Assembly (NCBI RefSeq): GCF_950295315.1
Contig: NC_080171.1
Coordinates: 33,782,361 to 33,846,360 of the forward strand
DNA length: 64,000 nucleotides
Source: Erinaceus europaeus
Lineage: Eukaryota; Chordata; Mammalia; Eulipotyphla; Erinaceidae
Direction of reading: 5' to 3'
Under the pieces are notes generated by a model that made no database searches, had not been told where the DNA came from, and was given only the letters and a program-made list of their open reading frames with translations. The translations under genes were made by a program, and so were the position numbers. Shown one piece after another: positions 32,405-42,053 of the stretch (its first letter is position 1; the number at the start of each line of letters is the position of its first letter).

Positions 32405-32665
32405 GGAAGCTGGAGGATTTTGCTGAGTACTATATAGCAAGGACTGCCCCCCACCCCATTCCCACCTGCAGGGAGGAAGCTTACAAGCAATGAAGCAGTG
32501 CTGCAAGTCTCTCTTTTCAGTGCTGTCTCTCTTTCCTTCTTGTTCTATCTCAAAAGAAAGGGAAAGAATTGGCTGTGTCAGGAGTGTTGGATTCATCATG
32601 CAGATGCCAAGTTCCAGCAATAACCCAAGTGACAATAAAATAAGCATTGAGGAAATAAATAAAGT
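32405..32665 (+). mobile_element. SINE-B, diverged
   Basis: 'cacctgcagggaggaagct', 'acaagcaatgaagcagtgct', CT tract, weak tail. Confidence 0.65.
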
Positions 32666-33054
32666 TTTAAAAAGTGAAGTGACTAGTAAACCCTTCTTCT
32701 ATTGCTATTTGAAACCATTCCCTTCCTAGAGACAAGTATTACCCGTTTCCTACATTCAGTTCTCTTGATGCATAAAAATCAGTTCAAAAAGTAACATTTT
32801 CAGTTTTCTCAATAATGTGAAGAATCAAAGAGCCAACAAACATCCCTTTTCTAGGATAAACCCTTCAGAATGCTGTCTGCTCTTGAGCAAACTCTCGAGG
32901 GTTGGTGCATACTATAAGTAAAATGAAGAAGCAATAGAATTTAGAATTCTTCACTCAAGCAATGATCCTTACCCGGGGTCTCTCACACTTAAATATCATA
33001 AATCACTAACTGGAATAGTAAAATTCTATATGCATATGTATCATTGCTGCCTAT
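32666..33054. other. unique intergenic sequence
   Basis: No repeat or gene recognised. Confidence 0.45.
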
Positions 33055-33059
33055 GTAGG

Positions 33060-33160
33060 GACTATTAAATACTTAATACCTTTTTTCATACAAGTTATGT
33101 GTTGGCTATTATTATGCCCACTTATAAAACTGAAAACTTCAATATCAAATGCTATGTCAC
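33060..33160 (-). mobile_element. MIR relic
   Basis: 'attattatgcccacttataa', 'aactgaaaacttcaatatc' resemble the antisense MIR core. Confidence 0.5.
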
Positions 33161-33175
33161 AAAGTGAATATTTTT

Positions 33176-33445
33176 GGGAGTCGGGCGGTAGTGCAGTGGG
33201 TTAAACGAATGTGGCACAAAGTGCAAGGACTGGCATAAGGATCCTGGTTCAAGCCCCCCACCTCCCCACCTGCAGGGGAGTTGCTTCACAAGTGGTGAAG
33301 CAGGTCTGCAGGTGTCTGTCTCTCTCTCCCTCTCTCTCCTTCTTTCCCTCCTCTCTCCATTTCTCTCTGTCCTATCCAACAATGACAACATCAATAATAA
33401 CTACAATAATAAAAAATGGACAACAAAAGGAAAAATAAATATTAA
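33176..33445 (+). mobile_element. SINE-A, complete
   Basis: 'gggagtcgggcggtagtgca' head and full body. The target-site duplication AAAGTGA(A/G)TATTTT lies at 33161-33174 and 33446-33459. Confidence 0.93.
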
Positions 33446-33459
33446 AAAGTGAGTATTTT

Positions 33460-33794
33460 CAAGCCTACAATCATTGATTTGCATTTATATTCATTACTGT
33501 AATCACAATCCCAACTCATTCCTTGTAACTTGTTTTCCTAAGACCTCTTGGAAAGTTCAGCCTACAAATAGTATTTGTTTTTGAAGTTCACACACTATAC
33601 ACACCCTTGCAGTCATCTTCAATTTTATTATAACAGTCTTGTCAAAATATGTGTAAAATTAAAAGCAGGGATAATGTTGGCATATAGATATGATACAACA
33701 AGATCATGATTTTTAGTGTTGCAGATCAAATTTTAGTGTAGGTCTCATAAAGTTTAAATAGACAATTTTAATTTAGTGGGATGAATGTGGATTT
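33460..33794. other. unique intergenic sequence
   Basis: No repeat or gene recognised. Confidence 0.45.
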
Positions 33795-34025
33795 TGGAGA
33801 GGGTAGAATATATGCCTTGCATATGTGAAACCTTGGGGTTGATACCAAGCATGGCATTAAAACAAAATAGCGCACTTGGATAGTGCACTGTTTTGCCATG
33901 TGCACAGTTGAAGTTTGAGCCCAGTCCCCTACCTCACTGAAGAAATCTTTGGTGCTATAATGACCTGCCCTCTCTGTGTCTCTCAGTCTCACTCTTTCTG
34001 TCTGAGACTGGAACAAGGAAACCCC
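33795..34025 (+). mobile_element. SINE head fragment followed by SINE-E
   Basis: 33795-33865 looks like a tRNA-like SINE head (agggtagaatatatgccttg). From about 33868 'agcgcacttggatagtgcac' begins a SINE-E copy ending near the CT tract. Confidence 0.6.
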
Positions 34026-34110
34026 CTGCAAATGATCAAAGAAAAGAAAAATCAAAGCAGAACATTATAGATGGCAAAGTAGAGCAATGAAAAACAAAAC
34101 AAAACAAAAT

Positions 34111-34122
34111 GGGGGGGGGGGG
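34111..34122. repeat. G12 homopolymer
   Basis: Directly after an AAAAC-rich stretch. A likely assembly-sensitive site. Confidence 0.9.
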
Positions 34123-34282
34123 TTCAGTAGGCTGATGATCAGTCTTCTCCATAATCTAAATGTTATGTCTTGCCGGCACGGCAGACGCTTCTGAGTCAGT
34201 CACTGTGCCCACCACAGGCTGTACAGTGGCTCAATACTTCTACCTCTTGTCTCTGTTTTAAGTTATACAGAACCATAAAATG

Positions 34283-34440
34283 TGCGAGGACCCAGGTTCA
34301 AGCCACCTGCAGGAGGAAAGCTTCATAAGTGGTGAAGCAGGGCTGCAGGTGTCTCTCTGTTTCTCTTCTTCTCTATCTCCCCCTTCCCCCCCCCGATTTC
34401 TGGCTGTCTCTATCAAATAAATAAAGATAATTATTTTTTA
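34283..34440 (+). mobile_element. SINE-B, 5'-truncated
   Basis: 'cgaggacccaggttcaagcc', 'gaaagcttcataagtggtga', CT tract, AAATAAATAAAG. Confidence 0.8.
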
Positions 34441-34998
34441 AATAAATAAATAGGTTACACAGAATCCTTCTTCCTTCCTGTCATGATGAAGCCATCTAGT
34501 GCACTTGGTGAAAACACAATCTTCATATAATTTATTGCCTGCTGGTGCCCCCCAAATAACTTGTCTCCAGCATTTAAAGTAGCACTCTGGCACTAACAAC
34601 ATCTTAAACATAGACCACAAGGCAGAAAGAAAGAGAGGGAGAGGGGGGAAGAGTACACAGCAGCTCTCCATTAAATTAATCATCCAAAGGAATCAAAGTA
34701 TGTTGTTAGTCACTTATTATTATCATCAAGATGAAAACCTAAATTTAATTCTCACAGAGAACCTGAGGCCTCTTGAGTCTATAAGTGCAGACTGTCAAAG
34801 GTCTTCAGCCCCTAATTTGAGAAATATAAACAAAGAAGTTCCTTGACTTAAAAAAAAAAAAAAAAACTGGCTACATATCTCAAACTTGACAGTTATAACC
34901 AGTTATAACTAGGATGCTTACTTCATAGATTTGTTGGAGAGATTAAATAAAATCATAACAGTACAGACATTTGTGAAATAATCTTTATAACATGTTAG
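34441..34998. other. unique intergenic sequence
   Basis: No gene recognised. A poly(A) run lies at about 34849-34866 and an 'agttataac' tandem at about 34893-34908. Confidence 0.4.
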
Positions 34999-35308
34999 AA
35001 GATGGCTTAGTCATAGAATTATGTTAAGTGAGCTAAATCAGAAAAGCAAAGATGAGTGTGGGATGACCCCACTCATAAACAGAAGTTGAGAAAAAGGAAC
35101 AGAAAAGGAAACTCAAAGCAGAATCTGACTGAGTTTGGAGTATTGCACCAAAGTAAAAATCTCTGGGTGGAGGGTGAGGGTGGATGTTTAGCTTCAGTGT
35201 GGGAGGGGAAGGGGGTGGGACACAGACCTTTGATGATGGGAATGGTATTAATATACACTCCTATTAACTTATAGTCTCACAAATCACTTGAAAAAATTTT
35301 TTTAAAAT
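34999..35308 (+). mobile_element. 5'-truncated L1, ORF2 end plus 3' UTR variant
   Basis: 'gttaagtgagctaaatcag' and 'gagtgtgggatgaccccact' align with the last ORF2 codons of the intact L1. 'gagtttggagtattgcacc' then enters a 3' UTR that differs downstream from the other copies. Confidence 0.75.
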
Positions 35309-35517
35309 AAGATGGCTTAGTCAGCTTTACAAGAGAATGAGAGCAAGCAGAAAGAACACTACAGCTTAACAGGGAGTCCTGTCTCAGAGAAGCCAGAGTT
35401 AAAAACAAACAAATAGAAAGGTCTGTTGTTTAGTAACCATCCTGAGTGGGAATACTTCAGCCCTATCAGGATGTTCAGGCTACTAATACACTTAGCGAAA
35501 TACAAGCTTACACACTT

Positions 35518-35548
35518 TCTCTCTCAATTTCTCTCTCAATCTCTCTCT

Positions 35549-35601
<53 letters not shown>
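35518..35601. repeat. (TC)n microsatellite
   Basis: CT-dominated run with periodic CAAT interruptions, next to SINE-E. Confidence 0.93.
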
Positions 35602-35602
<1 letters not shown>

Positions 35603-35735
35603 AAAGAGGCAGAGAAAGAGTGAAAAAGATTCACAGAAGCAAAGCTTCCATCATTGTAGTGGGGACCAGGTTTGAACCTGGGTTGCAAGCATGGCAAAAC
35701 AGTGCACTATTCGAGTGAACTATTTTGCCAGCCCA
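35602..35735 (-). mobile_element. SINE-E
   Basis: Antisense: 'aggtttgaacctgggttgca', 'aacagtgcactattcgagtg', 'actattttgccagccc'. Confidence 0.8.
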
Positions 35736-36235
35736 GTTAATACCATTTTCCAAAAGAAGTAATGCTCCCCCCACCTAATTCTTCCTATAAATAGAAAGTA
35801 TCCAACATTTTATTACTAGACTATTTTTTATATAATCATGCTCATATTTAGGTGGAAGTCTATCTACTGAAACTAGTTGCCTGATTTGATGAGCAAAACT
35901 CGCAATGTTTGTGTTTAGAATTTTTTCAAGATTGGGAGCTACTCTCTGCCCTAATTCAACTTTCTAGCCCTTTTCTCTACTCTGACACCATTTTCTCAGA
36001 TAATGTTTATCCAACTTCAGGCTAGCTATCAAACTCAAGCAAAACTACCATAGCTGTGGGTCCCTAGATGCATGCCTAGAATGAACTTCCTAGCTTTCTT
36101 CCATCATAAAATCCCTAATCTCATCTGCTCTGTTTCTACTTTTTGGTTCCTGTTCATTAACTGTTTTTCACTTTATGTCCTGTCACCTTCCAGACACCAA
36201 GATGCTACTATGATCCATCATGATTTCTGTTCCTT
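35736..36235. other. unique intergenic sequence
   Basis: No repeat or gene recognised. Confidence 0.45.
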
Positions 36236-36541
36236 CTTCTTTCTTTTTTTTTTTTTCTTTCCCCCAGGATTATCACTGGGACTACAAATCCGTTGCTCCT
36301 GAAGACATTTTATTTTATTTTATTTTATTTTATTTTATTTTATTTTTTCTGCTTATTGGATAGAATAGAGAGAAATGGAGAGAGGAGGAAGGGGAGATGG
36401 AGAGAGAAAGACATCTGCAGATCTGTTTAACTGCAGATCTCCCCACAGGTGGGGAGCCTGGAGTGCAAACCAGGATCCTTAAGCATGTCCTTATGCTTCA
36501 TACTATGTGCGCTTAACTAGGTGTGCTACTGCCTGGCCCTC
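36236..36541 (-). mobile_element. SINE-A, long form, with (TTTTA)n
   Basis: Antisense. The 3' module complement 'ggattatcactgggactaca' precedes a TTTTA pentanucleotide run at 36308-36347. The head complement 'gtgtgctactgcctggcc' is at the right. Confidence 0.88.
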
Positions 36542-36945
36542 CCATCATGACTTCTCTGGGCAGATGACCTCACCAGTGTATCCTGGAACCTCGCCTCTCC
36601 AAAGCTCTAGCCCACTAAGAAAAGAAAGAGGCTGGGGGTATGGATCAACCTGTCAACGCCCATGTCTAGCAGAGAAGCAATTACAGAAGCCAGAACTCCT
36701 ACCTTCTGCACCCCCAAAACAATCTTCATCCATACTCCCAGTGGGGTAGAAGTGATAGGAAGAGGAGGGTAAGAGGGTTCTTACCCTCCACCAGGACCCA
36801 CAGAAAGAGGAGGAAGGAGGGAGCAACATTTGGATTCAGAACTCTGAAATTCAGAACTCTGAAAAAATTCTGGTGGGAGTGGTATAGAATTATACCCCTG
36901 TTGACATGTAATTTTGTTAATTAATTTTAAATCACTAATTTAAAA
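36542..36945 (+). mobile_element. 5'-truncated L1, 3' UTR
   Basis: 'gacctcaccagtgtatcctg', 'aattacagaagccagaactc', 'ttgacatgtaattttg'. It contains a 15-bp tandem (attcagaactctgaa, twice, near 36834-36863). Confidence 0.75.
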
Positions 36946-37469
36946 AGAAGAAATAAAAGGAAGGAAGGAACTGTTTGTGTTTATAACTATAAATCAGTAT
37001 AACCTCTTGTAGGAATGGCCCCAACCAAGGAAAACACCAGTTGAACCCCCATAAGTTAAAACACATAGGTAGGTATAGGCTAAGAAGAAGTGAAACTTCT
37101 GAAGAAGCCAACTACTTTTGGTTTATCATTAATATTAGTTTTATTTAACCTGTAAAAGACAACTGTAGGTGAAAATAGCAAAAGGCCTGTTCAGTGTCCC
37201 ATCATTTTTTTCCATCCAACCATCTTGCAATTTTCATTTCTCACTTTCAGACTCTGTGTCTATATTTAGACATTTTATAACACCTCATATAAGTCACTGC
37301 ATGTTAGGCAAGAATTAATCAACAGTAATATCTAGTTTGCTGGCAAAATAATGTGGCAAAGAGATTCAGGTGAGATGGATAGTAGAGAGAAGAGTGAAAG
37401 GCATTTCTGTGATAACATCATAGAGTTGAGTACCTGAACAGTATTATTATCAATTATTATTACTACTAC
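36946..37469. other. unique intergenic sequence
   Basis: No repeat or gene recognised. Confidence 0.45.
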
Positions 37470-37519
37470 TATTTTAGCTGGGACCTTGCTCGTGCATGAT
37501 TTCATTGCAATAGCCACCT

Positions 37520-37583
<64 letters not shown>

Positions 37584-37702
37584 CATAGCACTAAAACTTC
37601 CTCTAGGACCACAACATCTTCTGTGTGATATTGGGATTCAAACCTGGGCCCCGTGCATGGCAAGGCATGTGTTCTACCCTGTGAACTATCTCTCTGAACC
37701 CC
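37470..37702 (-). mobile_element. SINE (E-like) disrupted by (CA)n
   Basis: 'gggattcaaacctgggcccc', 'ctaccctgtgaactatctct' as head complement. A (CA)n run at 37523-37581 lies within. Confidence 0.6.
37523..37581. repeat. (CA)n microsatellite
   Basis: 29 perfect CA units. Confidence 0.97.
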
Positions 37703-37845
37703 AAACAATCTTTTCTTTTTCTTTTACCAGAGCACTGCTCATCTCTACTTGTAGTAGTACTGGGAACTGAACCTAGGAATTCAAAGCTTCAGGCTAAGAA
37801 TCTTCTTACATAATCATTTTGTTATCTCCCCCCCCCCCCCAATAA
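37703..37845 (-). mobile_element. SINE-D
   Basis: Antisense: 'accagagcactgctcatctc', 'gaactgaacctaggaattc', a degraded head complement ending in a C-run at 37830-37840. Confidence 0.72.
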
Positions 37846-38430
37846 TCTTTTTTTGTGCTCTTCAGACACCAGCCAGGAAGTTCATTCTTCCTGGGGTTCT
37901 GAACATCCCTTCCACCTGCCTAGAGAGGCAGCCATCCCTGCAGAAATGACAATGGATCCCCCCCTCAAGAGACAATGCAGACAAAGATAGCTCATTCAGG
38001 TTAGTACCCCACACAGAACACAGCTGTTCCAGTGGACTGGCAGAGGCAACACTCAGAAATTAAAAAAACCCAAGGTCAAAAGTAGACAACTCAGCTCAGT
38101 CCAAACTAAGTAAGATAAAAACAATGGAGATAATAATACAAAGGAGAAGCTTATCCAAATAAACTAGAAAATTTCCCTTAGCTACACAAAGCTGCAGTGG
38201 TTACTGATCCTTCAGGGGAGAAGAACTAGAAGTGACTATAAGAATTCACTGGAGTCCTACACCATGGCATGCGTTAAGTGTGAGTGTAAAGCACTGTATT
38301 TGGCTTTCCTCGGAGTGTTCCCCACTCATTCTCACGATAGTTTGTCTTCTTTGGACTCAAAGTGAATGTCTGCACTTTGTTCTTCCTATATTTATATATC
38401 TATATTGGGTTTTTGATTTCTAACTTTTAT
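37846..38430. other. unique intergenic sequence
   Basis: No repeat or gene recognised. Confidence 0.45.
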
Positions 38431-38442
38431 CAAGATTCTGGT

Positions 38443-38544
38443 TGTGGCAGCCCGGGAGCTCACACAACAGTGTTGGACTCCCAAGCATGAAGTCCCGATT
38501 TTGATCCCTGGTGTCACATATAACAGAGAGATAGATGCTTTGGC

Positions 38545-38591
<47 letters not shown>

Positions 38592-38636
38592 GTCTCACAA
38601 TTAGTTTTAAAACACTCTTAAAAAAAAAAAAGAAAA
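38443..38636 (+). mobile_element. SINE-C with internal (TG)n
   Basis: 'gtggcagcccgggagctcac' head, (TG)n at 38547-38589, A-rich tail. Its target-site duplication AAGATTCTGGT is at 38432-38442 and, beyond the nested L1 derivative, at 39096-39106. The L1 derivative therefore landed at the SINE tail later. Confidence 0.85.
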
Positions 38637-38645
38637 GAAATAAGA

Positions 38646-39090
38646 GGTGGAGCCAAGATGGCGTCTTGGAGACAACACCTGGTGTGACCTTGACAAGGAA
38701 GCTGCTTTCAGTCTGGGAATCTCAGCCATGAGGTTCCAGATGCTACCATGATGACAGCTGGACTTCCCTGGACAGATGACCCCCCCCCCAATATATCCTG
38801 GATTCCCTCTTCCCCAGAGCTCTGCCCCACTAGGGAAAGAGAGAGACAAACTGGGAGTCTGAATCAACCTGCCAACGCCTATGTTCAGTGGGGAAGCAAT
38901 TACAGAAGCCAGACCTTCCACCTTCTGTACCCCATAGTGACCCTGGGTCCATACTCCCAGAGGGTTAAAGAATAGGAAAGCTATCAGGGTAGGGGAGGGG
39001 ATACAGAGTTCTGGTGGTGGGAATTGTGTGGAATTGTATCTATGGTCTTGTCAGTGTTTCCATTTTATAAATAAAATTTTTTTAAAAAAT
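38646..39090 (+). mobile_element. miniature non-autonomous L1 derivative (5' end joined to 3' UTR)
   Basis: The 445 bp are bounded by GAAATAAGA at 38637-38645 and 39091-39099. It starts GGTGGAGCCAAGATGGCG, which looks like the first bases of many mammalian L1 5' UTRs and contains the YY1-type core CAAGATGGCG (38654-38663). After about 75 bp it runs into the L1 3' UTR (ttccctggacagatgac, attacagaagccagacc, gtggtgggaattgtgtgga) and ends with TAAATAAAATTTTTTTAAAAAA. There is no ORF1 or ORF2 sequence. A 5'-truncated L1 would not carry a promoter-type start, so internal deletion or assembly of a SINE-like L1 derivative is the better reading. The intact L1 at 50748-57028 has a different 5' end. Confidence 0.75.
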
Positions 39091-39222
39091 GAAATAAGAT
39101 TCTGGTACCAAAATCAGATAAGAATAACTTTCCAGGTGTGTGTGTGAAGATACTATATACTTATAGAGGACACCTGCTATTTTACTTTATTAGAATTCTT
39201 AGCTCCTTTCAAAAAAGAAACC

Positions 39223-39525
39223 AGAGTCAGGCGGTGGCACAGCAGGTTAAGCACATGTGGCACAAAGCACAAGGACCGGCATAAAGATCCCAGTTTGAGT
39301 CCCCAGCTCCCCACCTTTGGGGGGGGGGTCACTTCACAAGTGGTGAAGCAGGTCTGCAGGTGTCTGTCTTTCTCTCCCCCTCTCTGTCTTCCCCTCCTCA
39401 CTCCATTTCTCTCTGTCCTATCCAACAACAACGACATCAATAAACACAACAATGTTAAACAACAAGGGCAACAAAAGGGAAAATAAATAAATAAATAAAT
39501 ATAAAAAATTTAAAATATAAAAAGA
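39223..39525 (+). mobile_element. SINE-A
   Basis: 'agagtcaggcggtggcacag' head, G9 run near 39318, full body and (GAAA)n tail to 39567. 'aagaaacca' repeats on both sides. Confidence 0.9.
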
Positions 39526-39731
39526 AAGAAACAAAAAAAAAAAGAAAGAAAGAAAGAAAGAAAGAAACCATCTTCTTAGAACTACTCCTTTTATATTCCA
39601 AACCTGTGGCTTAAGAAATCTACCATTTCTTAAATGTTTCCTCCTCATTGTCATAGCTGACTGCACCAGGGTTAGGATAACCAGGGCTATCCCCAAGGTA
39701 TTTCCATCTAAAGCTAAGAAATAAAATCAGC

Positions 39732-40020
39732 ATAGGGAGTCGGGCTGTAGCGCAGTGGGTTAAGCGCAGGTGGCACAAAGCACAAGGACCGGCATAAGGA
39801 TCCCGGTTCCAACCCCGGCTCCCCACCTGCAGGGGAGTCGCTTCACAGGCGGTGAAGCAGGTCTGCAGGTGTCTATCTTTCTCTCCTCCTCTCTGTCTTC
39901 CCCTCCTCTCTCCATTTCTCTCTGTCCTACCCAACAACGACAACAACAATAGTAGCTACAACAATAGAAAAAACAACAAGGGCAACAAAAGGGAATAAAT
40001 AAAAATAAAAAAATTAAAAA
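39732..40020 (+). mobile_element. SINE-A, complete and young-looking
   Basis: Near-consensus body (gggagtcgggctgtagcgca; the B-box segment reads ggttccaaccccgg). Perfect 16-bp target-site duplication AAGAAATAAAATCAGC at 39716-39731 and 40021-40036. Confidence 0.97.
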
Positions 40021-40159
40021 AAGAAATAAAATCAGCCCCTGTTTTATGTTTTTACCCACAAAATGAGGAACCATGATCTACATACAATGAGAGAGAATGC
40101 TTGAACAAAAAGGAGGAGAAACATAAAGACACAGAATCCTGATAACACACTAGCTTTGG

Positions 40160-40300
40160 TTCCAATTTTTAAAATAATTTTTATTAGTTATCAATAGTGA
40201 TTTACAAGGTTATAAGATAATAGGGGTACAGTTCCACACCACTCCCACATCAAAGATCTGTGCATACCCCTGCTCCCCCCACCCCAAAGTTCCAATTTTA
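40160..40300 (-). mobile_element. L1 3'-terminal fragment
   Basis: Antisense: 'atttttattagttatcaata', 'tacagttccacaccactccc', comparable to 50800-50870. Confidence 0.65.
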
Positions 40301-40344
40301 CTTTAATGTATATTCACTTTTTGTTTCCTTATCTTCCAACAGCT

Positions 40345-40500
40345 TAACTTTATTTTTTAAATTTATTTATTTTCCTTTTTGGCCAGAGCACTGCTCATCA
40401 TTTTCTAGTGGTGGTACACCGAATCTATCCTGAAATCCTTTCTTTCAGGTATAAATACGGATTAATCCTGTTCTCTACTACTGCACTATCTTCCTAGCCG
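40345..40500 (-). mobile_element. SINE-D, diverged
   Basis: Antisense: 'ggccagagcactgctcatca', 'gtacaccgaatctatcctg', 'ctgcactatcttcctagcc'. Confidence 0.65.
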
Positions 40501-40509
40501 TACTATAGA

Positions 40510-40697
40510 CTAACTTTTGTTTTATTAATATTTTACTTTAATGAGAGAGAGAGATACAAAGAGAAAGACTGAGAGAGAGACTCCAGAGCTCTGCTCAGTA
40601 TGGTTTATAGTGAGTGGTGCTGGGGATTGAACCTGGGACCTCTGTGCCTCAGGCAAGAAAGTCTTCTGCATAAACATTATGCTGTCTCTCCAGCCCC
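40510..40697 (-). mobile_element. SINE-D
   Basis: Antisense: 'gctggggattgaacctggga', 'ataaacattatgctgtctct'. A GA tract is retained. Confidence 0.85.
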
Positions 40698-40814
40698 ACA
40701 GAATGGCTTTTAACTCCTCTTTTAGCTATAATATCCTAATATCTTCCCAATAAAGTCTCTCTTCTTCCTAAACAAATCCAATTCAGTATTCCTCCTCAAG
40801 GATATCCCTCCTCA

Positions 40815-40955
40815 GAGGTAGTGAAGACAGAATGATGGTTATGCAAAAGACTCTCATGCCTGAGGCTCTGAGGTCCCAGGTTCAATCCCTACACCGTTGA
40901 GCAGTGTTCTAGTGGTAATAAATAAATATATGAACAAATATACAACAAATGGAGG
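40815..40955 (+). mobile_element. SINE-D
   Basis: 'gacagaatgatggttatgca', 'tcatgcctgaggctctgagg', 'gttgagcagtgttctag', AATAAATAAAT. Confidence 0.8.
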
Positions 40956-41741
40956 ACTAGTCAGTGGTTCCAAAATCAGTTCCAGCTTTCTTTGAGCTAA
41001 ACTTAATAAGTAACTTACCATGAGGTTAGCCTCAAGGGTTAGACTGCTAGAAAAGTGAAAGAAAAACCTTCAGTATTGCGTCACGCTGATGAAACAGCAA
41101 TCTCTGTAGGAGACAGTAGGAAACTATAAGGATTTCTAGAGGTCTTCTTCCTTTACTTTTCTATTTTTTTATTATTATCATTATTGTATTTTTTAAAAAT
41201 CCTTTGCTTCTGAACCCTGAGCTCCACAGGCAGTGCAGCTGGGAAGCCACAGGCAGCCCGCTCCTCACTCCAGGATGGCCTAAGATAATATATCTCATGG
41301 TCACTGCCCCAAACTAAGCACAGGCCAAGGCTGAGAGAAATCAAAGGAGCTATTTTTACAAAACAGGTTTTTTTCTGCATGCTGTGCAGGAACATTCTAG
41401 GACTGGCTGGCTGGAGGCTGAAAACAACTGTAGCAGGAAAGGAATGACATGGAAGGGCCCTCACTCAGCTTAGCTCATCTTTCCTGCTTCCCACCGCCAA
41501 AGACACATTCAAAGAAGAGCAGAGACATCCATGTCCACCTGCCGCAGAGCAGCCCTTTTCTCTGTGGCAGGTGTGGGAAGCAAAATGGCTTTGTTTGTTC
41601 AACTGATTGCTTGGGTTTTGTTTATTTTTGAAGGAAACCTTCAGACAACAGCCCCGCCATCCACATTTCCCACCAGGCCAGTGGTTGGGAAATAAATCAG
41701 ACTGAGCACCACTACATGAGTGGTGATTAAGACTTGATCAG
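40956..41741. other. unique intergenic sequence
   Basis: No repeat recognised. A 60-codon frame at 41449-41631 (+) contains LCGRCGKQNGFVC, suggestive of cysteine pairs. It has no splice context and no full domain, so I do not call a gene. Confidence 0.4.
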
Positions 41742-41895
41742 CTTGGTGGTCTAGGGGATGGCACAGTGGATAAAGCATTAGACTCTCAAGCATGAGATCC
41801 TGAGTTCAATCCCTGGCAGCCCATATACCATAATGTAATGTCTGGTTCTCTCTCTCTCTCTCTCTCATTAATAAATAAATAAAATCTTTTAAAAA
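41742..41895 (+). mobile_element. SINE-C
   Basis: 'tggtctaggggatggcacag', near-consensus body, (TC)n, CATTAATAAATAAATAAAATC. Confidence 0.9.
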
Positions 41896-41924
41896 AAGAA
41901 AGAAGTAGAAGACTTCATCAACTG

Positions 41925-42042
41925 TGTCCTGGGGAAATCATGTAGTGGCTCAAGTACTGAGCTCTCAAGCCTGAGGTTCTGAGTTTTATCTGTCTGTCTC
42001 TCTCTCCCTCCCTCCCTCCCTCTCAGTGTTTCAGTGTTTCTC
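41925..42042 (+). mobile_element. SINE-C-like fragment
   Basis: 'ctggggaaatcatgtagtgg', 'gctctcaagcctgaggttct', then a CTCC tract. The A-rich tail is lacking. It borders the LINE insertion site. Confidence 0.6.
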
Positions 42043-42052
42043 ACCAACACCC
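42043..42052. repeat. LINE target-site duplication, left copy
   Basis: ACCAACACCC, exact match to 44082-44091. Confidence 0.85.
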
Positions 42053-42053
42053 A

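Noticed and set aside
41449..41631. Cysteine-containing 60-codon frame
   Set aside because: Two CxxC-like pairs but no complete zinc-finger or other domain, and no exon boundaries.
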